Shown piece after piece: positions 43,149 to 55,635 of a stretch of DNA of 64,000 bases (position 1 is the stretch's first letter; each line of letters starts with the position of its first letter). A model generated the notes under the pieces. The model did not search any database. It saw only the letters and a list, made by a program, of their open reading frames with translations, and had not been told where the DNA came from. The position numbers and the translations under genes were made by a program. This stretch comes from Erythrobasidium yunnanense (taxonomy: Eukaryota > Basidiomycota > Cystobasidiomycetes > Erythrobasidiales > Erythrobasidiaceae): positions 1 to 64,000 of the forward strand of contig BCJC01000003.1 in assembly GCA_001600175.1 (NCBI GenBank), given 5' to 3'.

Positions 43149-45134
43149 ATGTCCTCATCTTCCATGATCCCAACACAGCCGGAGATCGCAACTGCCAGAG
43201 CTCCCAAAGCTTTGGGCGCGCCCGTCATGTCATTGAGGCTACAGCCAGCCCAGCAATGCCTGAGAATATAACGACACATCAAACAAATGGCCTTCTGCTA
43301 CCTCTGACACGTACTCTTGCTCCTTGAAGCCTGACCTCAGCAAGTGTCGTTCGCAGGCCTGGCCGGTCATTACTCGATGCTCCATGTTCAGGAGATCTCT
43401 GAATCGTCGAGTGTCGGCGAACATGATCTCTCAGACCTCGTGCCATCCACTCGGCACTCGCAGCCCTTCGCACCAGCGATGCAGCCAGGACGCGTCTATT
43501 CAGCTTCGCACGCTCTAGACTACCAGCGTCAACACGTTCCGGCCGGTCATCGATTATCTCTACCTTCATCTCCTGCACCTACACATCTGTCTACACCTAC
43601 ACTTCTACAATCGTTTCCGAGCTGGGACCCGACTTGGCGCTCTGGCGGAGTCAGCGCTGATGGACGAGCATACACTACGCACGTCCCGGAAGAGTACTCG
43701 AGAGAGAGGCAGAGACTAGAAGTAGAGCGGGAGAGTGACGGCGCTACAGCCTATCTGGGAGGATGGGTTTCGGAATCAGATCATGATGCACCGAGTGTTG
43801 GCGAACATACTGCTGCTCTGCAGGGACATTACCAGTATGGTGTAGGCTACGACACAGGAGAAGCACATGCAAAGCAAAAGGGTGCAATTTCAGAAGAGAG
43901 GAAAGCACAGCGACTGAAGCTACTCGAGAAGGAATTTGGAGCAAGTCGCCCGAAGCAGGATCAACCCAAGGAAGGCAGGAAGAGCAAGGACGCATCGAGG
44001 CCTTCTGCCTACGTAGCGGAAGCAGATACGTCGGAGTTGTCGTTCAAGGAGATGCGCATGCTGGAGAAAGAGCAGAAGAAGCAGCTTGAGCAGGAAATTG
44101 GAGTAGGCACAGATGGAAGACTAATAACATCTGGAAGGCGGAAGAGGAGCTTCTTGAGGTGGATGCAAGGCTTGCTGGCTCTCATAGCAGCTGCGGCGGG
44201 TATCGGAGGAGCATTTGTGCGTTCCTGCTCTCTTTTCAAGCGTGAACTCAGCTGACTGCTGCAGTATATAGGCTACGCATCCAACGGAGGATCCTGAACC
44301 ATCAGGAAAAATATCTACTTGGGCTCTATACATCCTCTCAGTCCTGTCGTTTCTCGTCACTTTCTGGACGTTCGCATTCCGGCGATGCATCAAGCGCGAT
44401 TCGGCCAGCAAAGCGATAACTCCGCCCACAATGAACAGTGGGCTTGTGCTACCTATGTTCTCCAATAATGGCTACGGGCAAATCGGAGGGTCAAGCAAGC
44501 AGAAAGTTGGCTTCTTGACTGGCAAACCCAAGAAGAGCAAGCACATGCCAATGATGCACCAACAACAGCCCATGACTGTCAATTTGGTGCTTGACCCGGC
44601 TACACTGGCGTCTCTAACGGGCGTCAAGCAGGGCAAACCTCCATCTCGATACGACGACTCTGGATATACAGAAGATGCGAAGTCCGAGGATGGTCATGAA
44701 GGCGAGGAACACGATGTACACGATGATGGAGATTTCCATATACCGTCCTCTAATCGTACTGGCGGGAATCGGGGCCAGCTCAGCGTCATTGACACGATGT
44801 CGAGTATGGCGCTGCAGGATAGGTGGAAGGCTGCAAGACGCCAGATGAAGAGGCAATTGATGTGGGATATACTTCTTGCGCTATTGTGGAGTAGTGAGAG
44901 CGTCTGGGCTATCGGCTTTACTGGCTCGTGCAAGCCTGGAACAGGCGAGGGGTGGTAAGGACGCCTATTTCTCCCACTTCGTGAGCTAGCTGATAGATGG
45001 CCTGCAGGTGCGACACATACAACACTGCTCTGGCGTGTGCAGTCTTGCTTGCCATTGCATTCTGGTCTTCCGTCACCTTCGATTCTCTCGATTTACGGCG
45101 CAGTCGGACACCTCCTCGGATCTCGCGTAGATAG
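43149..45134 (+). CDS. Multi-pass membrane protein, unassigned
   Basis: The N-terminal ~250 residues are hydrophilic and charged, with a Lys/Glu-rich stretch (ISEERKAQRLKLLEKEFGAS). Four hydrophobic segments follow: WMQGLLALIAAAAGIGGAF; ALYILSVLSFLVTFWTFAF after an intron; a long cytoplasmic-type loop; MWDILLALLWSSESVWAIGF; and ALACAVLLAIAFWSSVTF in the last exon. The loop between the last two holds GSCKPGTGEGWCDTYN with paired cysteines, reminiscent of MARVEL-like tetraspan proteins. It ends in an Arg-rich tail. The first exon (ATG at 43149) and its weak donor are uncertain; the frame is certain from about 43341. Function unknown. Confidence 0.65.
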
Positions 45135-45332
45135 CTCTGTCGCTTATTATATTGTTGCTTGTACAAACACTACGTAATGCATTCTTCGTTGGCACTTTAC
45201 GCGTCTGTTTGGCGTGCCTCACTTTAGGTCGCGCGTTCTCGGAGACGCGTGCCTTGTTGTTTTTGTTTATTGCATTCTGCGCAATTTGCGGCTTCTGTTG
45301 CTTGACCTCATACATACTGACCAACATCAGCC

Positions 45333-47680
45333 ATGGCTACTGCATCTTCAATAACAAGAGCGACACGCCAGTCTGCGCGGTTTTCACGAGCGACAAAGCC
45401 AGCAAAGCGAGTGGTCGAAGAAGTGTCAGATAGCGAGGAGGAGCGAGAGAGACAGCGAGAAGTAGTTGAGAAGAGTAGTAGAAAAGTGATGAGGACGCCT
45501 ACCAAGAAACGCAAGACGAGCAGCGAGAATAACGAGCAGGATGACGGGAATGCAAGCCAAAAGAGCGATGGTAGGCGGATATTATCGAGAGATGCAAGAT
45601 GAGTAACTGATCTAGTTGTTGTTGCAGTGCAGATCACAGTCACTCCAGTCAAGGAAGCCTTGACACAAGCTTATCCAAACTATCTGCCTACTCCGCCCAT
45701 CACGCCAACAACTTCTTCAGCTTCAAGCGACTCGACACCAACAACAAGCTTAAGCTCATCCTCCAGCAGCAACAGCAACATCTATGCACGAGCAAGAGCA
45801 CTGCTACGCTTATCAGCGCACGACCAGCAGTCCAGCCAAGCATACACCGAGCTCATCGGCAGGAATGTCGAAAGAGGCCAGCTCCAAGCATTCTTAAAGA
45901 CGAACCTGCCTACTCTTTATACAGACGAAGAACAAGAGGACGTAGCATCATCATGCTGCTCCAAAGCGCTCTACGTATCTGGATCGCCTGGAACTGGCAA
46001 GACAGCCCTGCTTCAGAATATCCTTGGGCGCCTACAATCCCGCTTGGACGCATCGACATGCTTGGCCTTCTTGAATTGTACTACTATACAGAGGTCGGAT
46101 GATATCTGGGAACGACTGGCTGAAGAGCTAGGCTTTTCAGCTGTTGGCAAGGGCAAGAAGAGATGGGATCAGAATGCATTCGAAAAGGCTTTGCAGGCAT
46201 CAAAGCAGCGCTTGTAAGCTATGTCGTTTCTGGGACGTAAATGATCTGCTGACAATCGCTGCGCAGCCTGGTTGTTCTTGATGAAATTGACCATCTGCTT
46301 GCGGGGACAAGCGGAGTGCTATCCCAGCTCTTCACCCTTGCACTCAGGCCATCATCTTCTCTTGTTCTTATCGGGATAGCCAACGCACTCGACCTCACAC
46401 AACGGCATCTCTCTTTATTCTCCAGCGAAGGTGAAGCGGATGTTCAGCCTGACCTCCTACATTTCCGCCCTTTCCAGTCAGATGAGATGGTAGCAATCGT
46501 GAAGAACCGTCTGATGACTATGCATGGCGCGTCAGACGATGATCAAGCACGCACTCTTCCGGTCGTAGCGCCAGCAGCGCTGGAATTGGCAGCAAAGAAG
46601 GTAGCAGCTGTCACTGGAGACTTGAGAAGCTTCTTGTCTCTCATCAGGAAAGCTGTGGAGATTTTCGAGGCAGAACAGCGGAAGAAGCTGGAAAGCAATG
46701 CTTCGCCGAATGCACTATCGCCAACGCCAAAATCGAATGCTGGACGAGGCAGGAAGAGGCATCTTGAAGAGTATACGGATGTTCTTGCGGAATTTGATGC
46801 AGTCACAGCACCGAAGCTATCTCCTGCACATATACTCAAAGCTACTCGGCTAGTCACGCTCAACTCGGCTTCTACGACTGTCTCACCAGCCGGCGGCGTC
46901 TCTACTGGTTCATCACTCTCTGCAGTAGCTCAATCCTCCTCTGCGGTACTGGAAAGCAAGATTCAGGATCTGAACTTGCATCAAAGACTCGCTCTTCTTG
47001 GCTTTGCCATAGCACAAGCACAGCGGGAAGCTGAAGTAGCAATACCATGGTCGACTTCTGTTTCTTCAAAGTCTGCTTCGATCAAGCCTAATGAGTTGCA
47101 TGCAGTATACCGCGGTTTACTGGAGAAGGAGGACCTGCTCCACCCAGTCGGGAACAGCGAGTTTAACGATCTCATCTCTGGCCTGCACACACGAGGCCTC
47201 GTCGGACTAGAATCAGACTATATCACCTCTCCGAAACGCAGCAAGTCCGGATCCACTCTAGCTGTTCCAGAATCAGCTCCAATGCTTCGCAGGACAAGCT
47301 CTTCCTCCTCCGCTTCATCAGCAAGATCCCGGTCTCCTTCTCCTAGTGCAGCACAGACACCTCTTATCCTCTTATATACAGTAAAAGAGCTCAATGCCTG
47401 CTTGAGAAGCACAAAGCCTGTTGAAGCAGCTGGCATCTGCTCTAGGATACTAGACAAGGTAGAGAAAAGCATCAGAAGAATCAAGACTGTCAAACAACAG
47501 GAAGAGGCAAGAAAAGTGGCTACGAAAGATGCTCCTATGGAAGGCTTCAGTGGGAATGGCCTGCAGGACGATGTGAAATATGTTGGCAAGCGAGATAGGA
47601 GGGGAAGAGCGGATGCAGAGGATGAAGATGGAGAAGAGAACGATGGAGTGAAGGATGGAAACGAGTCGGAGGAGGAGTGA
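45333..47680 (+). CDS. CDC6: DNA replication licensing ATPase Cdc6/Cdc18
   Basis: AAA+ ATPase that loads the MCM helicase with ORC at replication origins. About 745 residues, three exons. The N-terminus is basic and disordered with CDK-type sites (RTPTKK, PTPPITP). The ATPase core contains ELIGRNVERGQLQAFL, Walker A GSPGTGKTA, Walker B LVVLDEIDHLL, and sensor-1-type LVLIGIANALDLTQRHL. Sensor 2 lies near GDLRSFLSLIRKA. A C-terminal winged-helix region follows (LALLGFAIAQAQREAEVAIP), then an acidic tail. The order and the initiator-specific GIAN-LDLT separate it from Orc1, which would carry a BAH domain. Confidence 0.9.
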
Positions 47681-47873
47681 TGTTCATAGATCGATCGAAT
47701 GCTGAGATTAACCACCGAAGTTTAGTCGAGACGTGTTGGATACCATAAGTACATAGGCATATAGCATTGTAGACATAGCAAAAACAAGTAATCAAGTACT
47801 CTTCATAGGCTTTCTCATACCAGATCATCGACCCTTGTGTTCTTGCTTCCTCTCCATACTCCAAATTATCAAG

Positions 47874-48560
47874 ATGGCCGCCCTCGCTTTGACGCACAAT
47901 CCGAATCCTCTACTATCGCTACTACATCGTGGCATTCAATCCCTGTTCCAGGCTCCTTCCTCGCTGCTCGAGCTCCTTCCGCCCATCATTCTGGCCGTCC
48001 CAAAAAGCAAGGTCTCGCATTCGCGCAAGTCGATGAGAAGCGCCAACAAAGGCTTGAAGGAGAAGTTTAGTGAGTGCTCAGTCTTGTAGCTTGAAGTTGC
48101 GCGAGCCAAAGTCGCTAACGAAGATTGGTTTCTTGCAGACATCGTTACCTGCCAAAGCTGTGGAAGAGCGAAACAGTCGCACCATCTATGTCATTATTGC
48201 TACTCTGAGATCACAAGAGGCTTCAAGACATCTGCCAGACAGCAGCAGCAGTCAGCTCAAGCAGGCCCTTCTTCAGCGACTTCTTCGAGATTGGCGAATG
48301 CTGGACGCAGCAGGTCGAGTGCCCCCATACCGAGGGACGGAGCGACACCGATACAGCCTGGTGGAGTCGTCACGAAGTGGATGAGGGCGAGAGCGCAGCT
48401 GGGCAAGGAGGATAAGAAAGTCAGATTGGGCAAAGATGGGCAGACATTCGTGCTGGCGGAGAAGGGCCCGAAGGAAACAAGGAAGAGAGACGGAGAGGAT
48501 GACAGTGATGGACCTTCTAGCTCTGGCGGCGCGTCTCTACCTGGATTACAGTTGGCATAA
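47874..48560 (+). CDS. MRPL32: Mitochondrial ribosomal protein bL32m
   Basis: Large-subunit protein of the mitochondrial ribosome. Two exons, about 205 residues. A presequence of ~42 residues (MAALALTHNPNPLLSLLHRG...) precedes the mature start AVPKSKVSHSRKSMRSANKG. A zinc ribbon follows: CQSCGRAKQSHHLCHYC. In yeast the mature protein is produced by the m-AAA protease, so processing ahead of AVPKSK is expected. After the zinc ribbon the protein carries about 110 extra residues, Ser/Gln-rich then Lys/Glu-rich (VVTKWMRARAQLGKEDKKVR), far longer than bacterial L32. The gene converges on the nuclease gene with 78 bp between stops. Confidence 0.92.
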
Positions 48561-48638
48561 ACGGCTGGCCGACGAACCGCACTGCAATACACTACTTCCA
48601 TGCCACGTCTATGTTCTTGAACAAATGCATCTATGCTT

Positions 48639-50429
48639 CTAAGATACCTCTAATTGAGCCATCAGAGCTACATGGTCGGACGGCTCCTTGTCTTTTCTAG
48701 GAAGACCAGGCTCCACACTTTCCAGGGGATGAGGAGGCAGAAGATGGGTAACTTCGATAAGACACGATGTCACTGACTTGAGCGGTGGAACGAGGAACAG
48801 ATAGTCCAGCGTACAGCGCCAGAGAGGCGTTACTGAGAAACCTAGTCAGCAAAGGATCGCTGACGATGTCAACAGAGGAACTGCGAAGACTTACCGTTGG
48901 TATAAGCAGGCTCATAATAGCCTCTTCGTATCCGCTCGCTCATATCACCCTCCGACCGCAACGAGTTGGGGACTCCTTCCCGTTCTCCGTAAAACCCTCC
49001 ACTTTGACTGCCCAACATGTGTGCATTCTGACCATATAACGAGACGAGCTTTCCTTGGAATGGCCTGTATGCTTCCTGCAATTCTTCTAAGCTGAGCAGA
49101 CCATCGGACTCTCTGGCTGGTCTAGTATTCTTGAGTACTCGATCTTCGTCGCCTTCAGGTTGAGCATATTCTTCGCCAGCGGGTGCTCCCCCGTCATCTT
49201 CATCTTCTTTATCGTCCCCTTCAGCAACTTCGCAACCGCTTTTCTCTGCTTCAGCACGATCTCGCAGATACTTGTCTAGCGAAGAATGGACGACTGTCGA
49301 GAGCCGTAACGCATCTTCTTGCTCTTGTGTCAAGTCTGCGCCCGTAAGCAGGGAATAAGTTGCCTCGCTAGGCTGTATATTGAAGTCTGTCGATACACGC
49401 CGACCGTCACCTTTTGTCAGAACATTCAGTCTTTGACGATATTCAGAAGCTCACCTCCAGCAAAGATGCACGGCCAGGATTGCCAGGCTTCACCTCCACT
49501 GCTATTACGGAAGTCTTCGATCTGCTGAAGCAGGACTGCAACCTGCCGACATCTCTCGTAGACGTGACGGGCATGCCAGAAAAGGTGATCTATGGCGTAT
49601 GTCTAGTAAGAATGGTTGCCAGAAGAGCAGCCTGGACTTACGAGTAACCAGGATCAAACCGCCTGCTTTAGGATCCTTCTTAAATCGCAAAGCCGTAAAG
49701 AGACCAATATTCCGCGTTGCACGACTGCAGCCAGTCCTTGCCTGAGCCGACCCTAGGCCAATAGATGCATCGTCCAGCTTGACGACTTTCTCGCCCACGA
49801 GTTCTAGTTGATCCCGCTTCCAGATCACGCAAAGCCCGTGTAGTTTGGTCTGATAGCCAGTGGTATACTTGTAAGAATAGCCAGCTTCTTCAAGTATAGG
49901 TCCATGATGCTCTATTTTGTCTACTTCCTGTAAGCAAGCTACGTCTGGGTTATAATGCAGGATTTCCTGGGTCCTGAGGTAAGTCTCGTCAGAAGAGGAA
50001 GCATGTATTCTTGGAGAGACTCACAGGACAGGCCCTCTATCTTTCCATTTGAGCATATCGCTGCCCGGAAAGAGCGTTCGCCGAACTAGAGCTTGAGCAA
50101 GCATCTGTCAGGACTGCTTAGTCCAGCTGCAGTCTTGTAATGAGACTTGAACGAACATTCCATGTCATAACAGTAAGTCTGTGCGAAGCCCCAGAACCAT
50201 TGCTTGTAACATGACGCGGTAGCTGGATCATGGTTCTCTTCAGGAAACCCGGTAAGGCAGTGGAGTCATTTGATTCGTCTGACTTCTTCTCTTGTGCATC
50301 ATCATGTCGTTGTTGAGCTTTCTTTGCTGCTTTCTCATCCCTGCGTTGTGCGATGACCTCTGGATCGATTTGGACTTTCTTCTTTGCAAGGGTAGCAGAG
50401 ACCTGCTCTGCTGACTGAGATGTGGACAT
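48639..50429 (-). CDS. NGL2: CCR4/Ngl-family exonuclease-endonuclease-phosphatase protein
   Basis: Magnesium-dependent RNase of the EEP superfamily; yeast Ngl2 trims 5.8S rRNA 3' ends. About 480 residues, seven or more exons. After a basic N-terminus (KKKVQIDPEVIAQRRDEKAA) come RLTVMTWNMLAQALVRRTLF, the metal-binding Glu in NPDVACLQEVDKIEHHGPIL, THLFWHARHVYERCRQVAVL-type strands (DHLFWHARHVYERCRQ), and FAGGDGRRVSTDFNIQPSEA where family members have GDFNSxP; here Asn-Asp order is altered. The C-terminus EPAYTN...LDYLFLV and PSDHVALMAQL gives the catalytic Asp-His. An acidic insert lies near the middle. The start is the ATG at 50429; an upstream in-frame extension resembling a presequence lacks an ATG. 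Confidence 0.85.
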
Positions 50430-50767
50430 ATATCGTCGTAAGGAGGCAGCTAAAAGGCTACGCGGGAAAGCCAGACTCGACAATCAAGATAAGAATCGAA
50501 GGAAAGCCAAGCTAACAAGTAGTGATCTAATTGATCTAGGTTGTTGCCCTACTATGCTACAAGAGTGTATTGAGACGTCTAGCTGACAAGGGACGAATCA
50601 TCGGTCTTCCTATGCGGACAGATGCGCGGGCACACCCGATCTCCCTGATATTCAAGGAGGGTAACGGCTTTCGAAATATCTCTGAGCAGGGATTGAGTCG
50701 TGAGGGGACCGTCGTCACAGGTAGAATGGCCTTTGCGAGAGCGTCTACTAGCCATTTCGGTTCTTGC
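50430..50767. other. Intergenic region
   Basis: 338 bp between two minus-strand genes; presumably the nuclease promoter. Nothing else recognised. Confidence 0.4.
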
Positions 50768-51965
50768 TTATTTGTCGTCCCGCTCTTGCTGCTGAAGTAT
50801 CGTGACGAAGCCAACGAAGGCATTGCTGATCTTGGGATTGTCGAACTCCGGCATAGCTTTGTATCCTTCAGCTTCCAAGAGTGCCTTTATACGTTCCAGA
50901 GCAGACCACATGTCTTGACGGGGCATATTGCCTTGACCTAGTGCTCCAACGATAGCATTGATCTCGGTCCTTCTCTTATCACTCGCTTTTACCGCTGCTT
51001 CTGATCCACCGCACACTTGACACTTGCACAAGAAGCCAAAGTCCCGCTTCAGGATTTGCTGGCGCTGCACTGTCGTCATCTGCACGAGCGAAGGCATGTA
51101 CTCGATATTGATCTCTTCTCCAGCCGCTATCGACGTTGTCGCATATACAGACATGGCAAGCTTGGAGAAGTCCATTGCATGATCCGCATTGGGCAGACAA
51201 GAGTGGTTGATACGTGCTACACGAGGGAATATGAAGGACGCTGTGCTTGGTCGGTCTTTTGATTGCAAGAGACCCGCAGGCACGAGATTTGTAGGGATTT
51301 GGGGCAGCTCGACGTTGAATCCATTTGTCGCGCGTATACCCAAGATTGGGTCCAAGCTTGAGGAAGGGTCGCTAGCATTCGCAAGAGACATATACGCTTT
51401 CTTCGCTGAAGGTGTCATGCGACCGACAAGTTCCTGAGCTTGCTGTGCTGTCAGGTCGGTGGGCCACATTGCCAGAGGTCGCTCGGTGATGATGACTTCT
51501 CCTCTCTGCATATCTTTCTTTGCAATAGCTCCAAGGCCTTTCGACGGTATAGCCTCAACTGTGAAAAGCTTCTCTTGCAGAGGTGCTCGGTTCTTTGCTG
51601 AAGATCCTTCGTCGTCGTCGCGTGCCGCGAGCAGGATAGCCAAGAATAGAGGTAAGAGATCCGGTGATATCTACTGTATAGATTCTCAGCTGGTCAGTCA
51701 TTCTAGCCGCAAGCTAACGGACCTGAGGCAGGAAGTCGAGCGTTTCCCAGATAGGTTGGCCAGCTCCAGAGCCAGCAAACGGGTTCAGCGGGCTGGCAGT
51801 ACTTGTTGAGGATCCCCAAAAGCTACGCCGCTGATGAACTTGGGCTGCTTTCGCTACGCATCTGGGTCGATTCGGACAGCGGCTAGCAGAAGTTGCCATT
51901 GACCGTTTCAAGCTGGCTGAAGCTGGCAGCCGCAGCGATACACGATGTAACGTTTGACTTATCAT
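50768..51965 (-). CDS. SET-domain protein with mitochondrial-type presequence
   Basis: Putative protein-lysine methyltransferase of the SMYD/Set5-like group. About 380 residues, two exons. Exon 1 (MISQTLHRVSLRLPASASLK...) is Arg/Ser/Leu-rich with few acidic residues, a good matrix-targeting presequence. The second exon opens with a hydrophobic segment, SPDLLPLFLAILLAA, that could anchor it in a membrane. The SET domain follows: SKGLGAIAKKDMQRGEVIIT, then RINHSCLPNADHAM (NHSC) and AAGEEINIEYMPSL with the catalytic Tyr. A post-SET cysteine group, CKCQVCGG, is present, but no MYND finger. A second ATG at 51899 would shorten the presequence. It shares a 284-bp divergent promoter with the tRNA synthetase gene. 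Confidence 0.82.
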
Positions 51966-52249
51966 ATCGAGAATTGCTTACTGCGATGTTCGAGGTTAAA
52001 TGTTGGTCGGGAGCTGAGAGTTGGCTGTTTCCGTCTGTTCGATATATCGCAAACCTCGAGGAAGTCGACAATAGTGCAAAGGATACACCTGATTGTACGA
52101 CCTAACAAGACAAATCTACTACGACGTCCCTTCCCCTTCTCTGTCCGGCTTGAGGCACCATCTGAAACCGACAATTTTCCTAGCCTGAAGACATCAACGC
52201 CTGTTTCGCCTACCAGAGTCTATCCTTGCTCCCCCCTAAATCTATCGAT

Positions 52250-53971
52250 ATGGAAGCCATCAAGGACGCTGTTAGCAAGCTGGGTCTATCAGATTCTGGT
52301 GCAGCCAAAGCGTCAGAAAACACAAACGACAGCGCAGCAGCATCTACGTCAGTCTATCCTTGATTAACACGAATTCTTAGATTCCACCAGACGCTGAAGC
52401 CGTCTAACCAGATCTGCGACTCTGCCGCCCTTGAACGAGTCAAGTGCACCGGCAAGCGTGCCAGCTCTAGCTGTTCCCGCGCCCACTACAACACAGACAG
52501 ATGCAGCGCTACTGGCGGATCCTGTAGGCTCGACGAAACAGGGTGTGCCTCAGGACCAGGTAGTCACGCCTTGGGATGTGGAGGGCGCAGTAGTCGATGG
52601 CAAGCAAGTGGGGATAGACTACGACAAGCTCATCACGCAGTTCGGTACAAAAGCTATAGATGCGGAGCTGCTGGCCCGCTTCGAAAAGCTTACCGGACAT
52701 AAACCGCATCTCTTGTTGCGCAGAGGGACCTTCTTTTCGCATAGGCGGGTCGACGTTATTTTACAAAAGCTATTCATATGCTGATAATATCGTTTATAGA
52801 GAGCTGGACCGCATCCTTGATCGATACGAGCAGAAGAAGCCTTTCTACCTATACACCGGACGAGGTCCCAGCAGCGATAGCATGCATTTGGGCCATCTCA
52901 CTCCTTTCCTTTTCACTGCGTAAGCTACTACTTTCGGTCTACATACGCTGTTCGCTAATGTTGTGCCTTGACAGCTGGTTGCAGCGTGTATTCAACGTCC
53001 CACTAGTCATCCAGCTAACAGATGACGAAAAGTTCCTCTTCAAGCCAAATCTCAAAATTGAGGACGTCCAGAAGTTCTCTCGTGCAAATGCAAAAGACAT
53101 TATTGCATGCGGCTTTATACCCGAAAAGACATTCATCTTCAGCGATCTCAGCTATGTTGGGTGAGATAACCTTCTTTTGTTGTCACCATAAGTATAAGCT
53201 GATCCAACGCGTCTTATTACAGCGGACCCTTCTACCACAACGTCTGTCGGATTGCCCGTGTTATCACCTACAACCAGTCAAAAGCTACCTTCGGTTTCAA
53301 CGACAGCGACAACATTGGCAAGAGTCATTTCGTCGCAGTGCAAGCAGCACCCTCCTTCTCCAACTCATTCCCTCAGATATTTGGCACAAATTCGCAAATC
53401 CCGTGCCTAATCCCATGTGCTATCGATCAAGATCCTTACTTCCGGTTAACGCGAGACGCAGCTGTCAGGCTCAAGTACCCGAAACCTGCATTGATGCATT
53501 CAAAATTCTTCCCTGCCCTCCAAGGTGCACAGACGAAGATGTCAGCTTCTTCGACAGAAAGCAGTATATTCATGACAGATACTCCGAACCAGATCAAGAA
53601 CAAGATCAACAAGCACGCGTTCTCGGGAGGTCAAGTATCGATCGAAGAGCATCGTCGGCTGGGCGGCAATGTCGATGTAGACGTTTCTTATCAATACATG
53701 GGCTTCTTCGTCGACGATGATGCGGAAATGCAGAGGATAGCTGAGGAATATACGAGCGGGAGAATGCTTACTGGAGAAATGAAGAAGCTTTGCATCGAAG
53801 TCATGCAGAAAGTTGTCAAGGATTTCCAGAATGTGAGCCTAAAATTCTTCAAGCTTGCATTTAGCATCGGCCAACCTGACCACTTGACCACAGAAACGAG
53901 CGCAAGTGTCGGAGGAGACGGTAGACTATTACATGGACCCAAATCGAAAGATAGATCCGACATTGGTGTAA
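52250..53971 (+). CDS. WRS1: Cytosolic tryptophanyl-tRNA synthetase
   Basis: Charges tRNA-Trp for cytosolic translation. About 475 residues, six or seven exons. It opens [20 protein letters not shown]; the N-terminal core includes [20 protein letters not shown]. The class I signature HxGH-type motif is [17 protein letters not shown], and the KMSKS loop is [10 protein letters not shown]. Between them come [20 protein letters not shown] and [21 protein letters not shown] last intron joins KDFQN to [20 protein letters not shown]. Eukaryotic-type sequence throughout and no presequence, so not the mitochondrial enzyme. Shares a short divergent promoter with the SET gene. Confidence 0.95.
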
Positions 53972-54241
53972 AAGGGCATTGGGTCCTCCTGCATAACCAC
54001 CATTTCGGGGCCTACAGAGTACCTCCTCTCGCAAGGAGCCTCCTCTCTACTTGCGAGAGACTGGGTTCACATCCCGTACGATCTGGACCCTTTGTCATGG
54101 GCTCCTTGTCTGATACCGTTGTCTCTACTGACCAAGGAGTATTGCTGAGCTGCTTTTCTGTTGCAGCAAGCGGAGAGCTGCTCTACTCTGACTGACGCTC
54201 ATCAGAGTCAGACTAAGGACGCGCTAGCTAAAGCCGAAATA

Positions 54242-55381
54242 ATGAGTACCTACGAGTCAGACATCAAGAAGTATGAACTGGAGAGGCAAATTTCAGATGC
54301 CAGCAGTTACAGATCAACCGCCAAAAGTACGCGCAAGTCAAGTGAAGACAGCAACAGCAGCATAGCATCTGCTAGGTCTGCTAAGAGCGATGTTTCGAGG
54401 TACTCTTCGGCATCCTTCATGAGCCCCTCCGGCGAGCTGCTGCCATCAAGACACACAGTGGACGGTACTCCTAAACCTGTGTTACGTCGTACATGTACAG
54501 ATCTACAGGACGATGCTGGCCTGGAACCTCTTGTTCTGGAATGGAATCGTGCGATCAACGCAACGCTTCGACGGATTTCACCGGTGGAAGTCTCCATCTA
54601 TAATCGATATGTCGCAGATGGTATCGGATCGCATTTCAAGACAGGCGATTTGGCCAACAGATACGCTACCTTCTTGCGGCAGCCACCAGCGCATTTCATG
54701 ATTGACTTCAATGTCAAAACCAGTAAGGGCCTCTTGCACCGAAGTGTGCGCCTCTCACATTGCAGTGTGGTCTCCAATCATGGAGACCCGGTACTCGGGC
54801 TCCTCAGCCGTATGCAGGCAGGACTTGAGGACTCCGCAGATGGCTACGCTATCCCTTTCCCTGCAAGATGTACACTCTCCAAAGCCTTCTTCGACCATGG
54901 TCTGAGGGAGAAGCGCGCCTCATCAGGCACTTTACAGGTCAACCTCGCCGTCGCGGATCCCACGAAAACGGTGAAGAGGGCGCATCTGGGAGGCATGCAC
55001 TATCCTTTTGGAGTTACTGAAGAGCAGCGCCGAGCTTTCGTGAAGGATTACTGGTATATCAAAGCGCTCTTGCCGACGGCGAAGAATGGCCGCACGAACA
55101 CTCCAACGACCGTATACCTCTCCAAGCTAGAACATCGAGATGCCTTTCCAGATGTACTAAAGGTGAAAGCTACCGAGGGGGACATCCAAAAGTGGCTCGG
55201 GCCAAAAGATCCTTCAGGCAGCTATCTCATCAATTTCGAGGTCAACGATATTCAGATGAATATGCTCGGAGAGATCATCAGTGCGAAGCTGAGGCGAGTC
55301 AGCGGCCCCTTCGTACCGGTGCTGGCATGCGATATGCAGGCTGCCCAGCCTGTCAAGAAGACAGGAAGATTCAGGAGATGA
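54242..55381 (+). CDS. Unrecognised intronless protein, tandem paralogue 1
   Basis: 379 residues with no intron, unlike almost all neighbours. The first ~60 residues are Ser-rich with a phosphosite-like motif ELERQISDASSYRSTAKSTR. Conserved with the next gene: VLRRTCTDL, GLEPLVLEWNR, then RLSHCSVVSNHGDPVLGLLS, RMQAGLEDSADGYAI, HGLREKRASSGTLQVN and NMLGEIISAKLRRVSGPFVP, plus a basic tail. No signal peptide, membrane segment or known catalytic motif. I do not recognise the family. Short stretches resemble the decayed subtelomeric copies at 3.1-5.4 kb. The start at 54242 lines up with the paralogue's start. Confidence 0.8.
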   Translation: MSTYESDIKKYELERQISDASSYRSTAKSTRKSSEDSNSSIASARSAKSDVSRYSSASFMSPSGELLPSRHTVDGTPKPVLRRTCTDLQDDAGLEPLVLEWNRAINATLRRISPVEVSIYNRYVADGIGSHFKTGDLANRYATFLRQPPAHFMIDFNVKTSKGLLHRSVRLSHCSVVSNHGDPVLGLLSRMQAGLEDSADGYAIPFPARCTLSKAFFDHGLREKRASSGTLQVNLAVADPTKTVKRAHLGGMHYPFGVTEEQRRAFVKDYWYIKALLPTAKNGRTNTPTTVYLSKLEHRDAFPDVLKVKATEGDIQKWLGPKDPSGSYLINFEVNDIQMNMLGEIISAKLRRVSGPFVPVLACDMQAAQPVKKTGRFRR

Positions 55382-55635
55382 TGGCTTTTAGTCTCGTCGA
55401 GCAACTCGATATAATCTTTTTTGCACGTCCTTTTAGAGATGATGACTGACTTCAGCTTCTTCAGACTATCCGAGGGGAGATGACCCTTGTCCTGCACTGG
55501 AACAAAGGCGCAGATATCCCTCTTTGCTTCTTCCTTTCTTTAATGAGTCCCGCTGTTCCACTATCTTGTTGCTGAGGCTGGCTCTGATACTACCTCTCCA
55601 GAATACAAACCAACGTGCACGTCCAAGTAGCAGAA

